A stretch of 64,000 bases of DNA from Sphaerolaimus hirsutus (Eukaryota > Nematoda > Chromadorea > Monhysterida > Sphaerolaimidae), in contig OZ038450.1 in NCBI GenBank assembly GCA_964036195.1, forward strand, positions 4,466,701-4,530,700, given 5' to 3'. Below, piece after piece: positions 29,107-39,614 of this stretch (the stretch's first letter is position 1; every line of letters starts with the position of its first letter). The notes beneath the pieces were generated by a model. It saw only the letters and a list, made by a program, of their open reading frames with translations, did not search any database and had not been told where the DNA came from. The position numbers and the translations under genes were made by a program.

Positions 29107-32100
29107 CTGAAATTGAATAAAATAAATAAAATTGGTGATTGGATACAAAGCAATAAAGTGACTTAATTGTCCTTAGAAATGAGGAAATTTGTTAATAAGG
29201 TTATGTATTTTCCATAAGATATAAATTACTGGGATTGCAATTGCTATTATACACAGAAAGCATGCAATATCTCTACACATCATGTACCAGGTTTTACATT
29301 TTTGTGACATACTTGTTTCAGAAGTTGACGACATCATTTACAGCCTTGGTTGAATGAGTGAGTAGATTAGGATTTTTATTGGGAATATGTTATTGAAATT
29401 GTATCGTAGATGATTTTTAGGTGTCTAAAAGTAAATGTGGAGTTCTTAGTATGGTGTCATGAATAAAAATGTGGTTTCTAATAAAATTGACATTGTGACA
29501 TTGAAAGTTGACAGCAAAGGTAGGGGTTAATGCAGCATTAAAGAGTGAATTGGAATTATGGGTCTAACTCTACTTAGTTGCTTGCAGTTGCTTAATCAAT
29601 GCGCGGAGCTGTTCAAAACTTTTTAAATTAAGTAGATTTTAAGCGAAGTAGGTATTATGATAATGCGCAGAAAATGTGGAAAAATCATTAGGAAATATAA
29701 AAATAATGCGCACAGAAATACATACATGTCATACATCCACACATCCATCCCCATCCCCCTCCCCAAGGGAAAAGCCGGCCCCAGGCGTAAGAGGGGAGGA
29801 AAGGTAAAGGGAAAAACAAAACACAAAGGAAAAAAGAGAGTAAAAAAAAATTTTTTTGAAACTGACCGGTGCCTTGGTATAAAATCCTGTTTTAATACTG
29901 AAAACAATAGGGATCAAAGTAGAGTGTTGAAATCCATTGCGAAATGGTTATTATATTGTTTGGGATAGATTGTCCCATTTGGATACACACTGAGTCATTT
30001 TTACTAAAAAGAAAAAATTCAAACTCTGCATTCGCGATGGATGTAAAATTACCTAATTTCAGTTTTTCCTGCAGTATCTTTTGGTCTAATTCCAGTTTAT
30101 TGGTGACACAAAGGTTATTAGAGTGTCTGGAAAGGTGTGTTACTTTAAATATTTACTTTTTACTTGGTATTTCCTACTTTGGTTTATTTGGCCAAGTGCC
30201 AAATTTAAAGTGAGATGGATTTGGGTTTGTTTTTTCTGGGGTTTTTATTGAGAATGTGTGTTCCTTTCTTTTAGTTCACAGTTGTAAAGTGGTTTTTTGT
30301 TTTAGATTTTTAAGATGTTGTTGCTAAAAGTTAGAAAATTTGTATGAGTAAGTTCCGCGGTTAAATTCTTTAGATTTTTAATCTTGAGCTAAACTTGTTT
30401 CTTATGGTTGAGAGGAGGATTTCTAAGCTCATTTTAAGCTCATTTTCTTCCATTCAAGCCCTTAAATCCCCCCAAACCAACTTGCAGACACTTTTCCCTT
30501 GGACTGTGGTGTGACCTGAGATTATTCCCTGAACCTCAAGGTGGCTTTCCTCTGGACTGGGCTCTGGACATTTTGCTGTGATTTTCTTGTTTCTGATTGG
30601 CTTTGTCTTGAAATAAAATGAGTAATTGCTTTGCCTACTTTTTATATGTATGTCAATCAAAGAATTGACACCTATATACCTATCCCTTATTTATACTTGA
30701 AAGTATTTTGACGAGTTGGGAAGTTGAACCTCAAACAAATCTGAAGTTAATACCAGTTCTGTGTTTGATGTTTTGTGGAGGGTTCCCAGGGAAAAGAATA
30801 TTTAAGAATATTTTAAACTAAATTTTGTTGAATGATTAGTTTTTATTTTATCTTAAATTTACTGGTATTTTCTGAGGGTTTTTGTTTGAACTACAGTTTT
30901 TAAACAATGCTTATTCCAAATTGAGCCAAAGTTCAATGTCAATGTTCTTGCCTTTTACCCTCATAACTAAATCATTTTTGAGGCGTTTCCCTCTAAAAGA
31001 CCTTCTCTCAGTAGGTCAAACTGTGTCATAGAAACTACATGTTAACTCACTGGGCGGTCCTTTCTGATGACCTCTTCTGGTTTAGCGGGGCTTGTCTCAG
31101 TGACTGTGTAGTAGACGCAGTGGGGCACATTGAGAATGTTTTATTCAAACCCAACCCTCAAATTTGAATTGTTATGAACTCGCACCTTCAAGACTAAAAC
31201 TTAAAATTCTGGCATTGTCTTAAAAGCTTTAGTTTGGGTTTTTCTTGCTGTCTGGTGATGTCTACACCTCTATCACAGGTTGGTTTCCCTCCGTAGCACT
31301 GAGTTTTCCCCAAAAAGGTAGTGTGGTACCTATCCCCTCACTCTTTAGTCTTTTACCCTGATTGTCAAGGTGACTTTTTAAAAATGGGTTTTTGAGTGTT
31401 TTTACTGGGTCATTGAGACGCGGCAGCTTTCAGTGAGCAAAATGGATGGTCACATGTGTTTACCTGACCTCTGGTTCTTGAATAATCCCCTTTTTAGTTT
31501 TTTAAATTTTAAGTAAAATCGGGAAGTTGGACAACTTTTGAGATGTTTTGTTCCTAGTGTAATTATATTGAATTTACCAGTCTCAACTACTTTTCTGGTT
31601 ACAATTTACAGGAACCTGGCTTTCAACCTTGGAAATTGAGTGAGTTGTGATTTTTTAATTAGTTTTTACAGTTTGGAAGGGTGCCAAATGAGTATTTAGT
31701 GTATTTAAGGTATGTACAAGGTTAAGTGCAAGTGGGTCAAATACTCCATACCATTTTCTCTCACCTCAGGTGTATTGAGTTCCTTATGCACTTATTCAGA
31801 AACCTAATTAAATAATTAAACCTGAAAAAACATCATTTATGTGGTTTTCTTCAGAAATTTAAGCGAAATTTCACATTTTCTTTTAAAACTATTGAGAGTT
31901 TTGAACTCAGCATGAAATTGTGATTAAAATGAGTGGTTTTGTACCCTTTTTTGATTAAACTTGAGTGAATTACAGATGAATGAAAATTTAATGTTTATTA
32001 TTATTTTGTTAGGGGTTTCTCAGTAAAACGTCATTTTTAGTCAAGTATTGTGAATTTTCACATGTTCATTTAAGTTTTTTGTTTTAGCTTGACCCCTAGT

Positions 32101-32619
32101 GTCCACATATTTATTTACATCCCAAGCTTAGTTTAGCTATTGGAGATAAGATAAATTAGGAAAGTACTTGCTGGGTCGAAATTTCGCTAAGGGAGTTTCT
32201 TATCGGAAATGAATTAGTCTACATATTGAGCCACATCTTAGGGAAATACAACATATTATTTGGTATTTTTACAGTGAGCTTAGTACTTTGGGCACATTGG
32301 AATTTCTGTCTCTTGGAATGATTCATTTCATCGGAAATCTTTTGTGTTGAATTTGTGCCTAAATATTTGTTGTAGACAGTTCTAAATAGTTGACTAAACA
32401 GTCTGAAATTCACTTCGCTCAAAAGCTGAAAATTTTAAGGACTATTTTGGTGAAATGTCTCTGAAAATTGAGATGTTTTTTGTGAGTTTTGAATTTGTAT
32501 TTTTTTGTATTTTATTCACTCCTTTTGATACCTATTTTCTTTTCACTTCCTATTACATGTGCAAATTCATTTGAGAAATAAAAACTTACTTGAAATTTCC
32601 ATCCAGTTTTGAAATTTCC
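29107..32619. other. LTR-element non-coding stretch before Gag
   Basis: AT-rich, no frame longer than about 105 codons and none with a domain. In the sense direction it would be the 3' part of the leader intron; in the antisense direction it is the upstream region of the membrane-protein gene. At 29107-29127 the sense strand has a strong acceptor (pyrimidine-rich TTCAATTTCAG) immediately before the gag ATG. Confidence 0.5.
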
Positions 32620-34782
32620 ATGGGTTTTATGTATCCCTCTGTGAGCGCCCCTCCTTGCTGAAACTGCTCTCTCCCATCATCTCAGGTGCTCGCTTTGGCT
32701 GTCGGCTCTGTGGGCTTCGATCCCGGCGATACTGGCATAGTGGGCGGATTGTGCCAGCTGGACCAGGCCGATGCAGTGCTCCTTTGCAATGGGACGCGCC
32801 AGCAGCTCCAACAGGCGACAGCCCTGCCCTGGGCTACTCGAATTCCAGGGGGTCCCTTTGTGGTGCTGTGGGGGGAGACAGGTGTCCACCCCTGAAGGAG
32901 CTGGGTCGCTTTGCACATGTTACTGTGTGCTATGAGGTCAGTTTGGGTGAATGTTTGACATGTTGTTGTTATTTTGACATTTTTCTATTTTCTTTTGGTT
33001 GGGTTGATATTTAGCAAGTGGTGATTTCGTAAATTTTTGTTGAAATGTGTTGGTGAATTTTGAGGGTGAAAACTTGGGTATTTTTGTTTTTAGGATTTGG
33101 AACTGAAGTTGGCAACCACGTTGGCGCCCACAACCTACCTGCCCGCAACCGCAACCGACCCCATGATATCCCAGTGAGTTGGGGTTGGTTGTAAATTTTA
33201 TTTATTTATGTTTTTGTTTTGAATATTTTGTGGTGTATTTTGGGTAAAATGGGAATGTATTTACTGGTGATTTCTTACATTATCTTAATCCCATGATCGT
33301 TCCTTTATGCAGGCCCGCTATGGCCAGCACCTTGACGAGCTCCACTTTCCGCTCCACCTTGGTTCCCGCCATGGTCATTACCACTAGGAAACCAGCCAGG
33401 AAATTTAAGTGAGTTAGCTAATAGTTTTGGGAATTTTTATTTTTTATTTTTACCTTGTCAAGTTTTATATGGGATTTTTATTTTTATTTATTTTTGAAGA
33501 GTAGTTTGAGAACATACCTGATTATTCCTGTTTCCATTCAGGGTGGTGGTCTTCTGCCATGGCCCTTGCCTAGGCCAAACTGCTGTGATGACCGTTGGGC
33601 CTGGTACCAGTACGGACACTATTTACGACACTGCTGCCCGGAAATTTGGTTTCGGCACCGAGCGGCTCAGCATTGTGGATGGCTACAACCATTACCTGCC
33701 CAGGCGCAAGAACTTGGCCCAGTGTGGCATCACTGGCTCAGAGCATTTTGTAGCTAGTGGTGAGTGGGTTGCTTTTTGTGGTGTTTTTTTGTTTTCTTTT
33801 TGGTGTTGTTTGGTGCAGTTAGGGTTAGGTGTTCACAAAAAAAACAGTAGTGAGTTGTGTATTATCTCCTTTTCAGTGCGGAAGGCAGTCACCCCCACCA
33901 CGGCTGTGCCCACAGCCATAGTTTCAAGCAGCACCAGCAGTACCACCACCACCAGGACCACAACTAACCTGCTGTCCACTGCCACATCCACCATCATTCT
34001 GACCAGCCCAGCCACCAGTTCCTTGTCAGATACCACGTTTAGTGATGTCTGGTCAAGCCAACAAACCACCCAACCTGAGACTGCTGAGCCTGATGATCTG
34101 GTGATTGCTGTTGCTGCTGAGCCCACAGATGGAGGAACAGGGTTTTGGGGAGATACCACTGTGAGTTTTGGGTGTTATTCAGTGGGTTTTGGTGCATTTT
34201 TGGCATTTTAAACTTAAGAGTGCATGTGTGAAAGCATGTTTGCATTTTATGCATTTTGCTGTCCATTACAGGTTGCCGACGCGGTTCTGGCCTTCGTGTT
34301 TGCTGTCCCCTGCGCCATCATCGTGTTTTTCATCTGGGAATCGCTGGTTTTCTTGTGGAGAACTCGAGGCTCTGACCCAGTGAGCACGTCTTCCGTTGAG
34401 GATGGTGTGGACGAATTTGTGCTCAATGTGGCTGGCGAAAATGCTCTAGGTTAGAAACATTTCACATGTCTAATTTGAGGTGTTTTTTAATACTTTTGTC
34501 AAAGTAGCATTATTTTTTACCGTCACTCATGCTTTACACATTTTTGCAGAGTGCCACTCCATGCTGAGTTTCCGGTCCGCGGTGGACGAAATGGGTGCTG
34601 CATCGAGGGCTGAAAACGAAAGTGTAGCTGCTGGTTTGGCCATTCCCATGCAGCCTAGGTGAGCTATAGGCTAGGTGAAATAAGTGCTGATGCATTGTGA
34701 AATGAAAACTTCATTTTGTCATTTTCCATTCAGGTTCTCCGAGGCCTATGTGTGCAGCAGGGTGACTGAGACGGAGTGCTAG
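32620..34782 (+). CDS. Unknown type I membrane protein with Ser/Thr-rich stalk, antisense inside the LTR element
   Basis: Nine exons: 32620-32640, 32686-32936, 33094-33173, 33313-33408, 33542-33759, 33877-34160, 34272-34449, 34550-34658, 34734-34782. All joins are GT-AG and phase-consistent from exon 3 on. The start is a hydrophobic stretch (VLALAVGSVGF) that may be a signal peptide. The ectodomain has VVVFCHGPCLGQTAVM and KFGFGTERLSIVDGYNHYLP, then a long Ser/Thr-rich mucin-like stalk, a membrane segment (VLAFVFAVPCAIIVFFIW) and a cytoplasmic tail of about 100 residues. Exon 2 holds a frame problem: its first part reads well in one frame, but its last 15 codons fit exon 3 only in another, with the switch near the six-G run at 32871-32876. 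This may be a base-call error, a mutation or a mis-set splice site. I recognise no family. Confidence 0.55.
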
Positions 34783-35089
34783 ATGTAGGATTTGTAGTGT
34801 TTGGTAGATTTTGGTGTAGATTGGACAGTTAGAGTTTTTGTGGAGATTTTCTTACCTTTGTTCTGTCAGATAAGTAATTGTCCCATTTGTCTGTCTAAGC
34901 CTTACCTCATGATAGATTCTGCTGCCAGTAGGACATCTTGCTAGTAAAATGTATGTCCGCGCTTTGTAATGCTTAATTTGGTGTATTTTTATCTACTTCA
35001 TGGTGCATTTATTTTACCTGTTTGTAACAAATGCAAATGCAAAGAAACTGCCATTGCGCAGGAAATTTTCTAAACTAAATTTACTAAAA

Positions 35090-35768
35090 ATGTCTCAGCG
35101 GCTGGCTAAAATTCCTGGCATTCCCCCAACTAAGCGGAATTACAATAAGCAGCCTAATTCTAGCATGGTGCAAGTGGTGTCCAAACTAAAATTTACCTGG
35201 TGCTTTTCGGTGCACACTGTCATGGCTTTTCTGGTGGCATTCATTTTACTGGGTGTCATTCTGTTGATTGGGCTCTATGGCTACTTGCCTGGCTATTTTG
35301 TGACTAGTAAGTGTATTTTTTGAAACCTAGACATGCGGAATCAACTTACCATGAAAAATCGGGATTCACATTTTTCTTGTAGCCTCCACTTGTTATGACT
35401 GCAATGTTTTGCCTCCCTGGCGCCAAAACCCTGACAGTTTTCCCTGTGGTCAGTGCACTGGGCACTATTGCATCAAGAGTGACACCATGTTGGGCAGTCA
35501 GTTTCAATTTTTATTATTTTTACTCTCCGGGCATTTGCATTTGTTGCACATTTGCATTCATGCTTCAGCTGCTCTGTCTAGCCAGAAGAGTTGTGGTTTT
35601 GGCCAGATTCCTGCGGCTGACGCCTGTGAAACTAAGGAATGGGAATCTGGGGTGCTCCAACATCATTGCTACTGCACTGGGCACTTGTGTAATGTGGGTG
35701 CCGTGAAAGTGTACTTTTGGTTTTCAATTGCTTTTGGATTGGTGGGCATTTTGTTGTTGCAGGTGTAA
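35090..35768 (+). CDS. Ly6/uPAR (three-finger) membrane protein, antisense inside the LTR element
   Basis: Three exons, 35090-35306, 35383-35496 and 35569-35768, join with consensus borders and matching phases. About 40 basic N-terminal residues are followed by a hydrophobic segment (MAFLVAFILLGVILLIGLYG), probably a signal anchor. The ectodomain holds ten cysteines in the order CxxC, CxxC, C, C, C, CxC and a final CN; the opening STCYDCN and closing HCYCTGHLCN are hallmarks of the Ly6/uPAR (LU) three-finger fold. A C-terminal hydrophobic stretch (WFSIAFGLVGILLLQV) is either a GPI signal or a second membrane segment. An in-frame ATG at 35000 would add 30 residues. It lies 0.3 kb after the other antisense gene, opposite in strand to gag-pol. 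Introns mark it as a spliced, cellular-type gene. Its function in the element is unknown. Confidence 0.7.
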
Positions 35769-37000
35769 CTGCTCTTGCATTAGGGTTTTCTTCTGATCGA
35801 TTCTCTTGCCTCGATTCTTCCTTTTTACCTTGCCATGGTTATTTTTTATTTTTTTTTTATGAGTTCCATTTTGAGTCATCATGCATTAGCATGAATTCTC
35901 GGTGAGATTGGTGAATGCATGTGTAAAACTAAAGCAAGAAGCGCGAAGCAAACAGTGTAACAATCACTTTCTTGTTTTCTTACCAAAAACAACACATTCA
36001 TGGTGGCTTGTCCCAACCACCCCATTTCAACTGGACAGCATTTTGGAGATGGCCGATAATCCCCATTCTGCCCTTTCTTGGCCTGCTGCCATAAGTGACC
36101 AAATTTACCCAAATTTTTCTTTGGGGGGGCACTACATACTTATGTCAGTGGCTGCATGGCACAACGTGTAAGCAGGTGATCACAGCGGATGCACTTATGT
36201 TGGGCTGTGATTCACGCACCGTCCATGTCGGCTGATGGAGGGGAGAGCTGGGGGGATATCCCTTGTCAGTGCATCTACCACCCAAACCTTAGTAAGTATG
36301 TGAGCAATTCTGCATCCTTGGGACACTCAGAATTTTGCAGGTGTGATTTTCCCACTAGGCCTCTCCACACACACACCCTGCTCTGGGGCGGGAGGCCATG
36401 CTTGCGTAGTTTTACCTAAGTGACATTTCATGCAATAGGTGACTTCTCATCTATGCAGTTTTACACATGTAGTACATCAAATACTACTAGTTTTTTATAA
36501 TTTTTAAAATAGTTTTTTGAAGCGAGGTTGTTGTGTTTTATAAAAATTTATTTTGAATTTATTCAGTAGAAATTGGAATTATATACTACACGCTATTTTG
36601 ATTGCATGCCAACTCTAATTCGCTACCTACTGCATGCATGTGAATTGATTTCATGTTGCATAATTACATCTCATGGGACACTTGTATATTTACACACTAA
36701 ACATTGCTAACTTGGTAAATGCGTATTTTTGATCTGGAAATGTCAGGTCCAGTGTTGATCAGGCACTGCGCCATTGTTCCCAGTCTTGAAATGTGTCAGT
36801 AAATCTGTGTAGTTATAAATTGTCTGCATTTCTTGTGTATTTTATCTTGTATTTTACTTTACTCTTGGCTTGGTATTTTATGTTTTTACTTTATGTAGTC
36901 TTGTAAAGTGTTTAAATTTGGAGAAATTATGTGTAAATGTGTAAATAAAGAGAGTTATAAACATAAAGAGAACTTCCTGTTTATCACATTACCGATTACC
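35769..37000. other. LTR-element leader region without a recognised gene
   Basis: Follows the Ly6-like gene. A plus-strand AATAAA near 36943 could end the antisense transcripts. No conserved frame is visible on either strand. Confidence 0.4.
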
Positions 37001-37001
37001 T
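36993..37001 (-). promoter_or_regulatory. Candidate leader splice donor
   Basis: Sense-strand CTGAG/GTAATCG, about 110 nt into the leader; the exon would end at 37000. Paired with the acceptors before Gag (29107), ORF2 (27204) and Env-Pol (23466), it would give spliced mRNAs for each unit. Inferred from consensus only. Confidence 0.5.
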
Positions 37002-37010
37002 CAGTCGGTG

Positions 37011-37112
37011 TCATTGGCCTCTGTTGCCATTTAGTTGCCATTCTGCTGTCACAGAGATGGTTTTTTGGACTCTTTCCAACTCGTGAAAGAAAGAATAAAA
37101 CTCGGGAGCCAT
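37011..37112 (-). CDS. Leader upstream ORF, 33 codons
   Basis: An ATG that overlaps the start of the primer-binding site opens a 33-residue frame (MAPEFYSFF...) ending 11 nt before the proposed leader splice donor. It would be the first AUG downstream of the 5' LTR and could influence translation of unspliced RNA. No function can be assigned; it may be incidental. Confidence 0.3.
   Translation of the reverse strand: MAPEFYSFFHELERVQKTISVTAEWQLNGNRGQ
37101..37111 (-). promoter_or_regulatory. Primer-binding site
   Basis: In sense orientation TGGCTCCCGAG starts four bases after the 5' LTR. The leading TGG complements a tRNA CCA tail. I could not assign the tRNA. Confidence 0.8.
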
Positions 37113-37428
37113 TAATTTAAGGGTCATCTGTGGATTTACCTTGGAGAAGTGCCAACTTCCCAACCCTAGCAGAGAAGTATTTACAGTTACTCGTTTACGG
37201 AGAATCATTAAATGTCATGTTTATGATTGCGGTTTTTATTATTAATTAATTGTGGTTTGTTGTAGTTTAATTAGTAATTTTGGTTAAGGGGAAAAGTTAG
37301 ATTTTAATTGGAAGAGAGTGTATTTATTATAAAAAGCAAGCGTGAAAATCCACAAGAGAAAAGCAGTCATTATTTTGGGGTGAGAAGTAACAGTCTTAGT
37401 TAATTTGGCTTTTCAGTCAAGTAACTAA

Positions 37429-37689
37429 ATGAGCCATTTGGAATTTTGGGGGCCCTTGGTAGGATCTTTTATGTGCGCAATTTTCTCCTTTGCTGGAATT
37501 CTGTTTTCCAAACCAAAATCCAAAACTGACTGCTGTTTTCAGGTGGTCGGCGGTATTATAAAACCTATTTCACATGCGACATTGCCGAATATCCCGCATG
37601 TGATTACATTGTCTGTCAACGCAATTCACCGCACAAATCCATCAAGCAAATCCATGATTCCCTATATTATTAAGCTAACATTGCGATAA
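37429..37689 (+). CDS. LTR-internal opposite-strand ORF, 86 codons
   Basis: Present in both LTRs (also 15650-15910). The frame opens MSHLEFWGPLVGSFMCAIF, which could be a membrane segment, and has a TATAAAAAG box about 100 bp upstream on the same strand (37328-37336; 15549-15557). No family recognised; it may be incidental to the U3 sequence. Confidence 0.3.
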   Translation: MSHLEFWGPLVGSFMCAIFSFAGILFSKPKSKTDCCFQVVGGIIKPISHATLPNIPHVITLSVNAIHRTNPSSKSMIPYIIKLTLR

Positions 37690-37782
37690 TAATTGCTGCT
37701 CAATTCACCAAGCGCACAGTAACAAAATCATGGCTGTGTAAAGTTAAGTAAAAATGACATCGCTCATGATTTTGCTCCTGTG

Positions 37783-37789
37783 CTTTATA
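37783..37789 (-). promoter_or_regulatory. TATA box of the 5' LTR
   Basis: Sense-strand TATAAAG, about 118 bp inside the U3 edge of the LTR. It is the best core promoter match on the sense strand and would drive the genomic RNA. Confidence 0.55.
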
Positions 37790-37906
37790 CAGTATTTCCA
37801 GTTTGAATCATCGTTATAAAATCATTAGGGCTGGAAAATCACCATGTATTAGCGTACCGAAAATAATTTCAATACTTGGCACCATGCCAAGGCCTATACC
37901 CTTACA

Positions 37907-38100
37907 GCTAATTGCTACTCCAGAGGGAAGATAGCTACAAAATTTTCTATTTTTAGGGGGTGGGGGGCTTGCGGGGTTCAATATATGGGCTTTTTCAAGG
38001 TATGGAATTAAGAAAATAGGAAAAAATCACATAAGTTAGTGATTTTTAAGGTGAAAATATATGAAAAGATGTGAAAATTTACAATTTTAGACAAAAATGT
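37907..38100. repeat. Right half of the MITE split by the LTR element
   Basis: GCTAATTGCTACTCCAGAGG and the following AGATAGCTAC, polyG and GGGTTCAATATATGGGC continue the hAT-type MITE whose left part is at 15289-15336; the order matches the copy at 40684-41175. The first five bases are the right target duplication. Confidence 0.75.
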
Positions 38101-39343
38101 TTTTCAATCACAACAATGAAAGCAACAACAAGGCAAATTGGCAGCTACAATCTTAAGCAACATGAAAGAAAACCTTTGCTAGAATTTTACAGACGCTCAA
38201 TTTATTGTAAAGCGAAGCATTCATGGCTTATCACTTTCAGTGAAAATCATGGCTTATCACTTTTGGCTATTTTGAACGCGACGAAATAAATATAAGGTAC
38301 CCCCTAATATAAGGCATACCTCTAATATAAGGGACAACTGGCTGCGTGCCAAAACGCACAAAATCATAAAGAACAGTCGCCAAACATGGCGAAAAGGATG
38401 AAAATGGTGCCGAAAGGCACTGCGCTAACTCTTCGTCAACTTCTGCCATTTTGTAGTGATACTGTACCACATATTTTTTTCGTACATTCCAATTTGAAAT
38501 CACAAACAAAAACATACACTAATTTAGTTACACCCTAATATTTATTTACATGCCAGAGGATACATGAGGGCGTGCCGCAAAATACTCGAGAAAAAATACT
38601 GGCAAATCTAATACATAAATATATTGCACCCACTTTTCATATGGGAACAAACCGTTTTTTTTCTGTATGACGCTCTCATGCAGGATATGCTCTTTGCGTC
38701 TGCTATTAATCTCTTTGTTCACACCGAAATTCTCCATGATCCACTACATCGAGCCACACAGAAATTGGCCACACGTGTCCATTCAAAAGCGGATTACCCC
38801 AAAAATGGCTGTGAACTTACCGCCACATGTATTGAAATACTATACATCAATTTTGTCTGTGTATCATTAGGTATTTCCCTGTATTGCGGCTTGCGAGTCA
38901 ACATATTGGCTTTAATAATGACACACAATGGCTTTAATAATGACACATTTTTCTATGACCGTTTTGGCTTTAATGTCGCTATACTTTGGCTTACCTAGCG
39001 AGGTACTTTGGCTTTACAGTCGATGGGTTTAATCTCGGGTAGCTTTAATCTCGCTATACTCTCGCTATTGTTCTGACACTTTGCATCATCACTATTGGGT
39101 ATTCATCATGATTATTATTTCTTCACTTTTCATGCGTAATCAGCTATCACCGTTCTATGTATTTATTTAAGCCCTCACTCACATTATTGAAAGGGGGGGG
39201 GGGGGTTTATTCGGTAATATCGGTATATTGCATTTATGTACTAAAATTTGGCGCCAGTGCACTTGTCGAATTTGGTCGGTCGTGATGACAAGTCAAGTGT
39301 GTGGAAGGCACTTCACTTCAAATCTCGTGAAGCGTGTGGAAGC
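38101..39343. other. Intergenic, repeat fragments only
   Basis: Contains short CTAATATAAGG repeats near 38310-38335 and a cluster of GGCTTTAAT and CTCGCTATACT repeats at about 38900-39065, probably decayed elements. A 124-codon plus-strand frame at 38624 has no domain. A 13-G run lies near 39192-39206. Confidence 0.4.
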
Positions 39344-39542
39344 TAGTGATGGTAAAGCGCCAGAAAAAGGGTGCCAAGGCGCCAGTCGGAAAGTTTGCGC
39401 TAGGCGCCAGGGCGCCATGGAAAAAGGGCGCCGTTCTGCCTTTCCGAAAGTGGGCGCCAGGCGGCACAGAAATATGCGCCAATGGCGCGGCGCCCTTTGG
39501 CGCCCTCAAATGGCGCCAGCGCCATGGGCCATCCCATCACTA
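39344..39542. mobile_element. GGCGCC-rich hAT-type MITE, 199 bp
   Basis: Termini TAGTGATGG and CCATCACTA are inverted and flanked by a perfect 8-bp duplication GTGGAAGC (39336-39343, 39543-39550). The body is a string of GGCGCC palindromes, as at 14154-14375, 15083-15183 and about 50058-50150. Confidence 0.85.
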
Positions 39543-39614
39543 GTGGAAGCGTCTTCGCAAAGGCCACTATTCCACACAATTCACGTCGAAAGTATTTTTT
39601 GCAGTGTACCTCGT

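Larger units (their letters stand above)
15337..37906 (-). mobile_element. Giant LTR retroelement (22,570 bp), Ty3/gypsy-like, with helicase, Env-Pol fusion and antisense genes
   Basis: Bounded by two direct 791-bp LTRs (15337-16127 and 37116-37906) in which I see no difference, and by the duplication GCTAA (15332-15336 and 37907-37911). The PBS beside the right LTR and the purine tract beside the left LTR fix transcription on the minus strand. Order in the sense direction: 5' LTR, leader, 8 kb containing two opposite-strand genes, Gag, acidic ORF, helicase ORF, Env-PR-PR-RT-RH-IN-dUTPase-like ORF, 3' LTR. RT-RNaseH-integrase order is that of Ty3/gypsy (Metaviridae). The ORFs are long and open apart from one frame question between the acidic and helicase ORFs. 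Size is several times that of a usual gypsy element. Giant LTR elements are known (for example Burro in planarians), but I know of none with this gene set. The element sits inside an older MITE. Confidence 0.95.
37116..37906 (-). repeat. 5' LTR (right)
   Basis: Same length and, by eye, same sequence as the left LTR, offset by 21,779 bp. Sense TATAAAG is at 37783-37789, so transcription would start near 37755 and run leftwards into the element. LTRs are identical at integration, so the lack of visible differences points to recent insertion. Confidence 0.95.

Noticed and set aside
16400..29170. Many plus-strand frames of 60-150 codons across this stretch
   Set aside because: They are shadows of the minus-strand Gag, helicase and Env-Pol frames: no domains, no splice borders of their own.
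32655..33014. A 119-codon plus-strand frame taken as one exon
   Set aside because: It begins inside the proposed first intron and reads through a donor; only its end (PPLKELGRFAHVTVCYE) fits the exon chain.
35000..35089. Earlier ATG for the Ly6-like gene giving 30 more residues
   Set aside because: Possible, but the extra residues are basic and not conserved-looking; the ATG at 35090 gives a cleaner signal-anchor layout. Not excluded.
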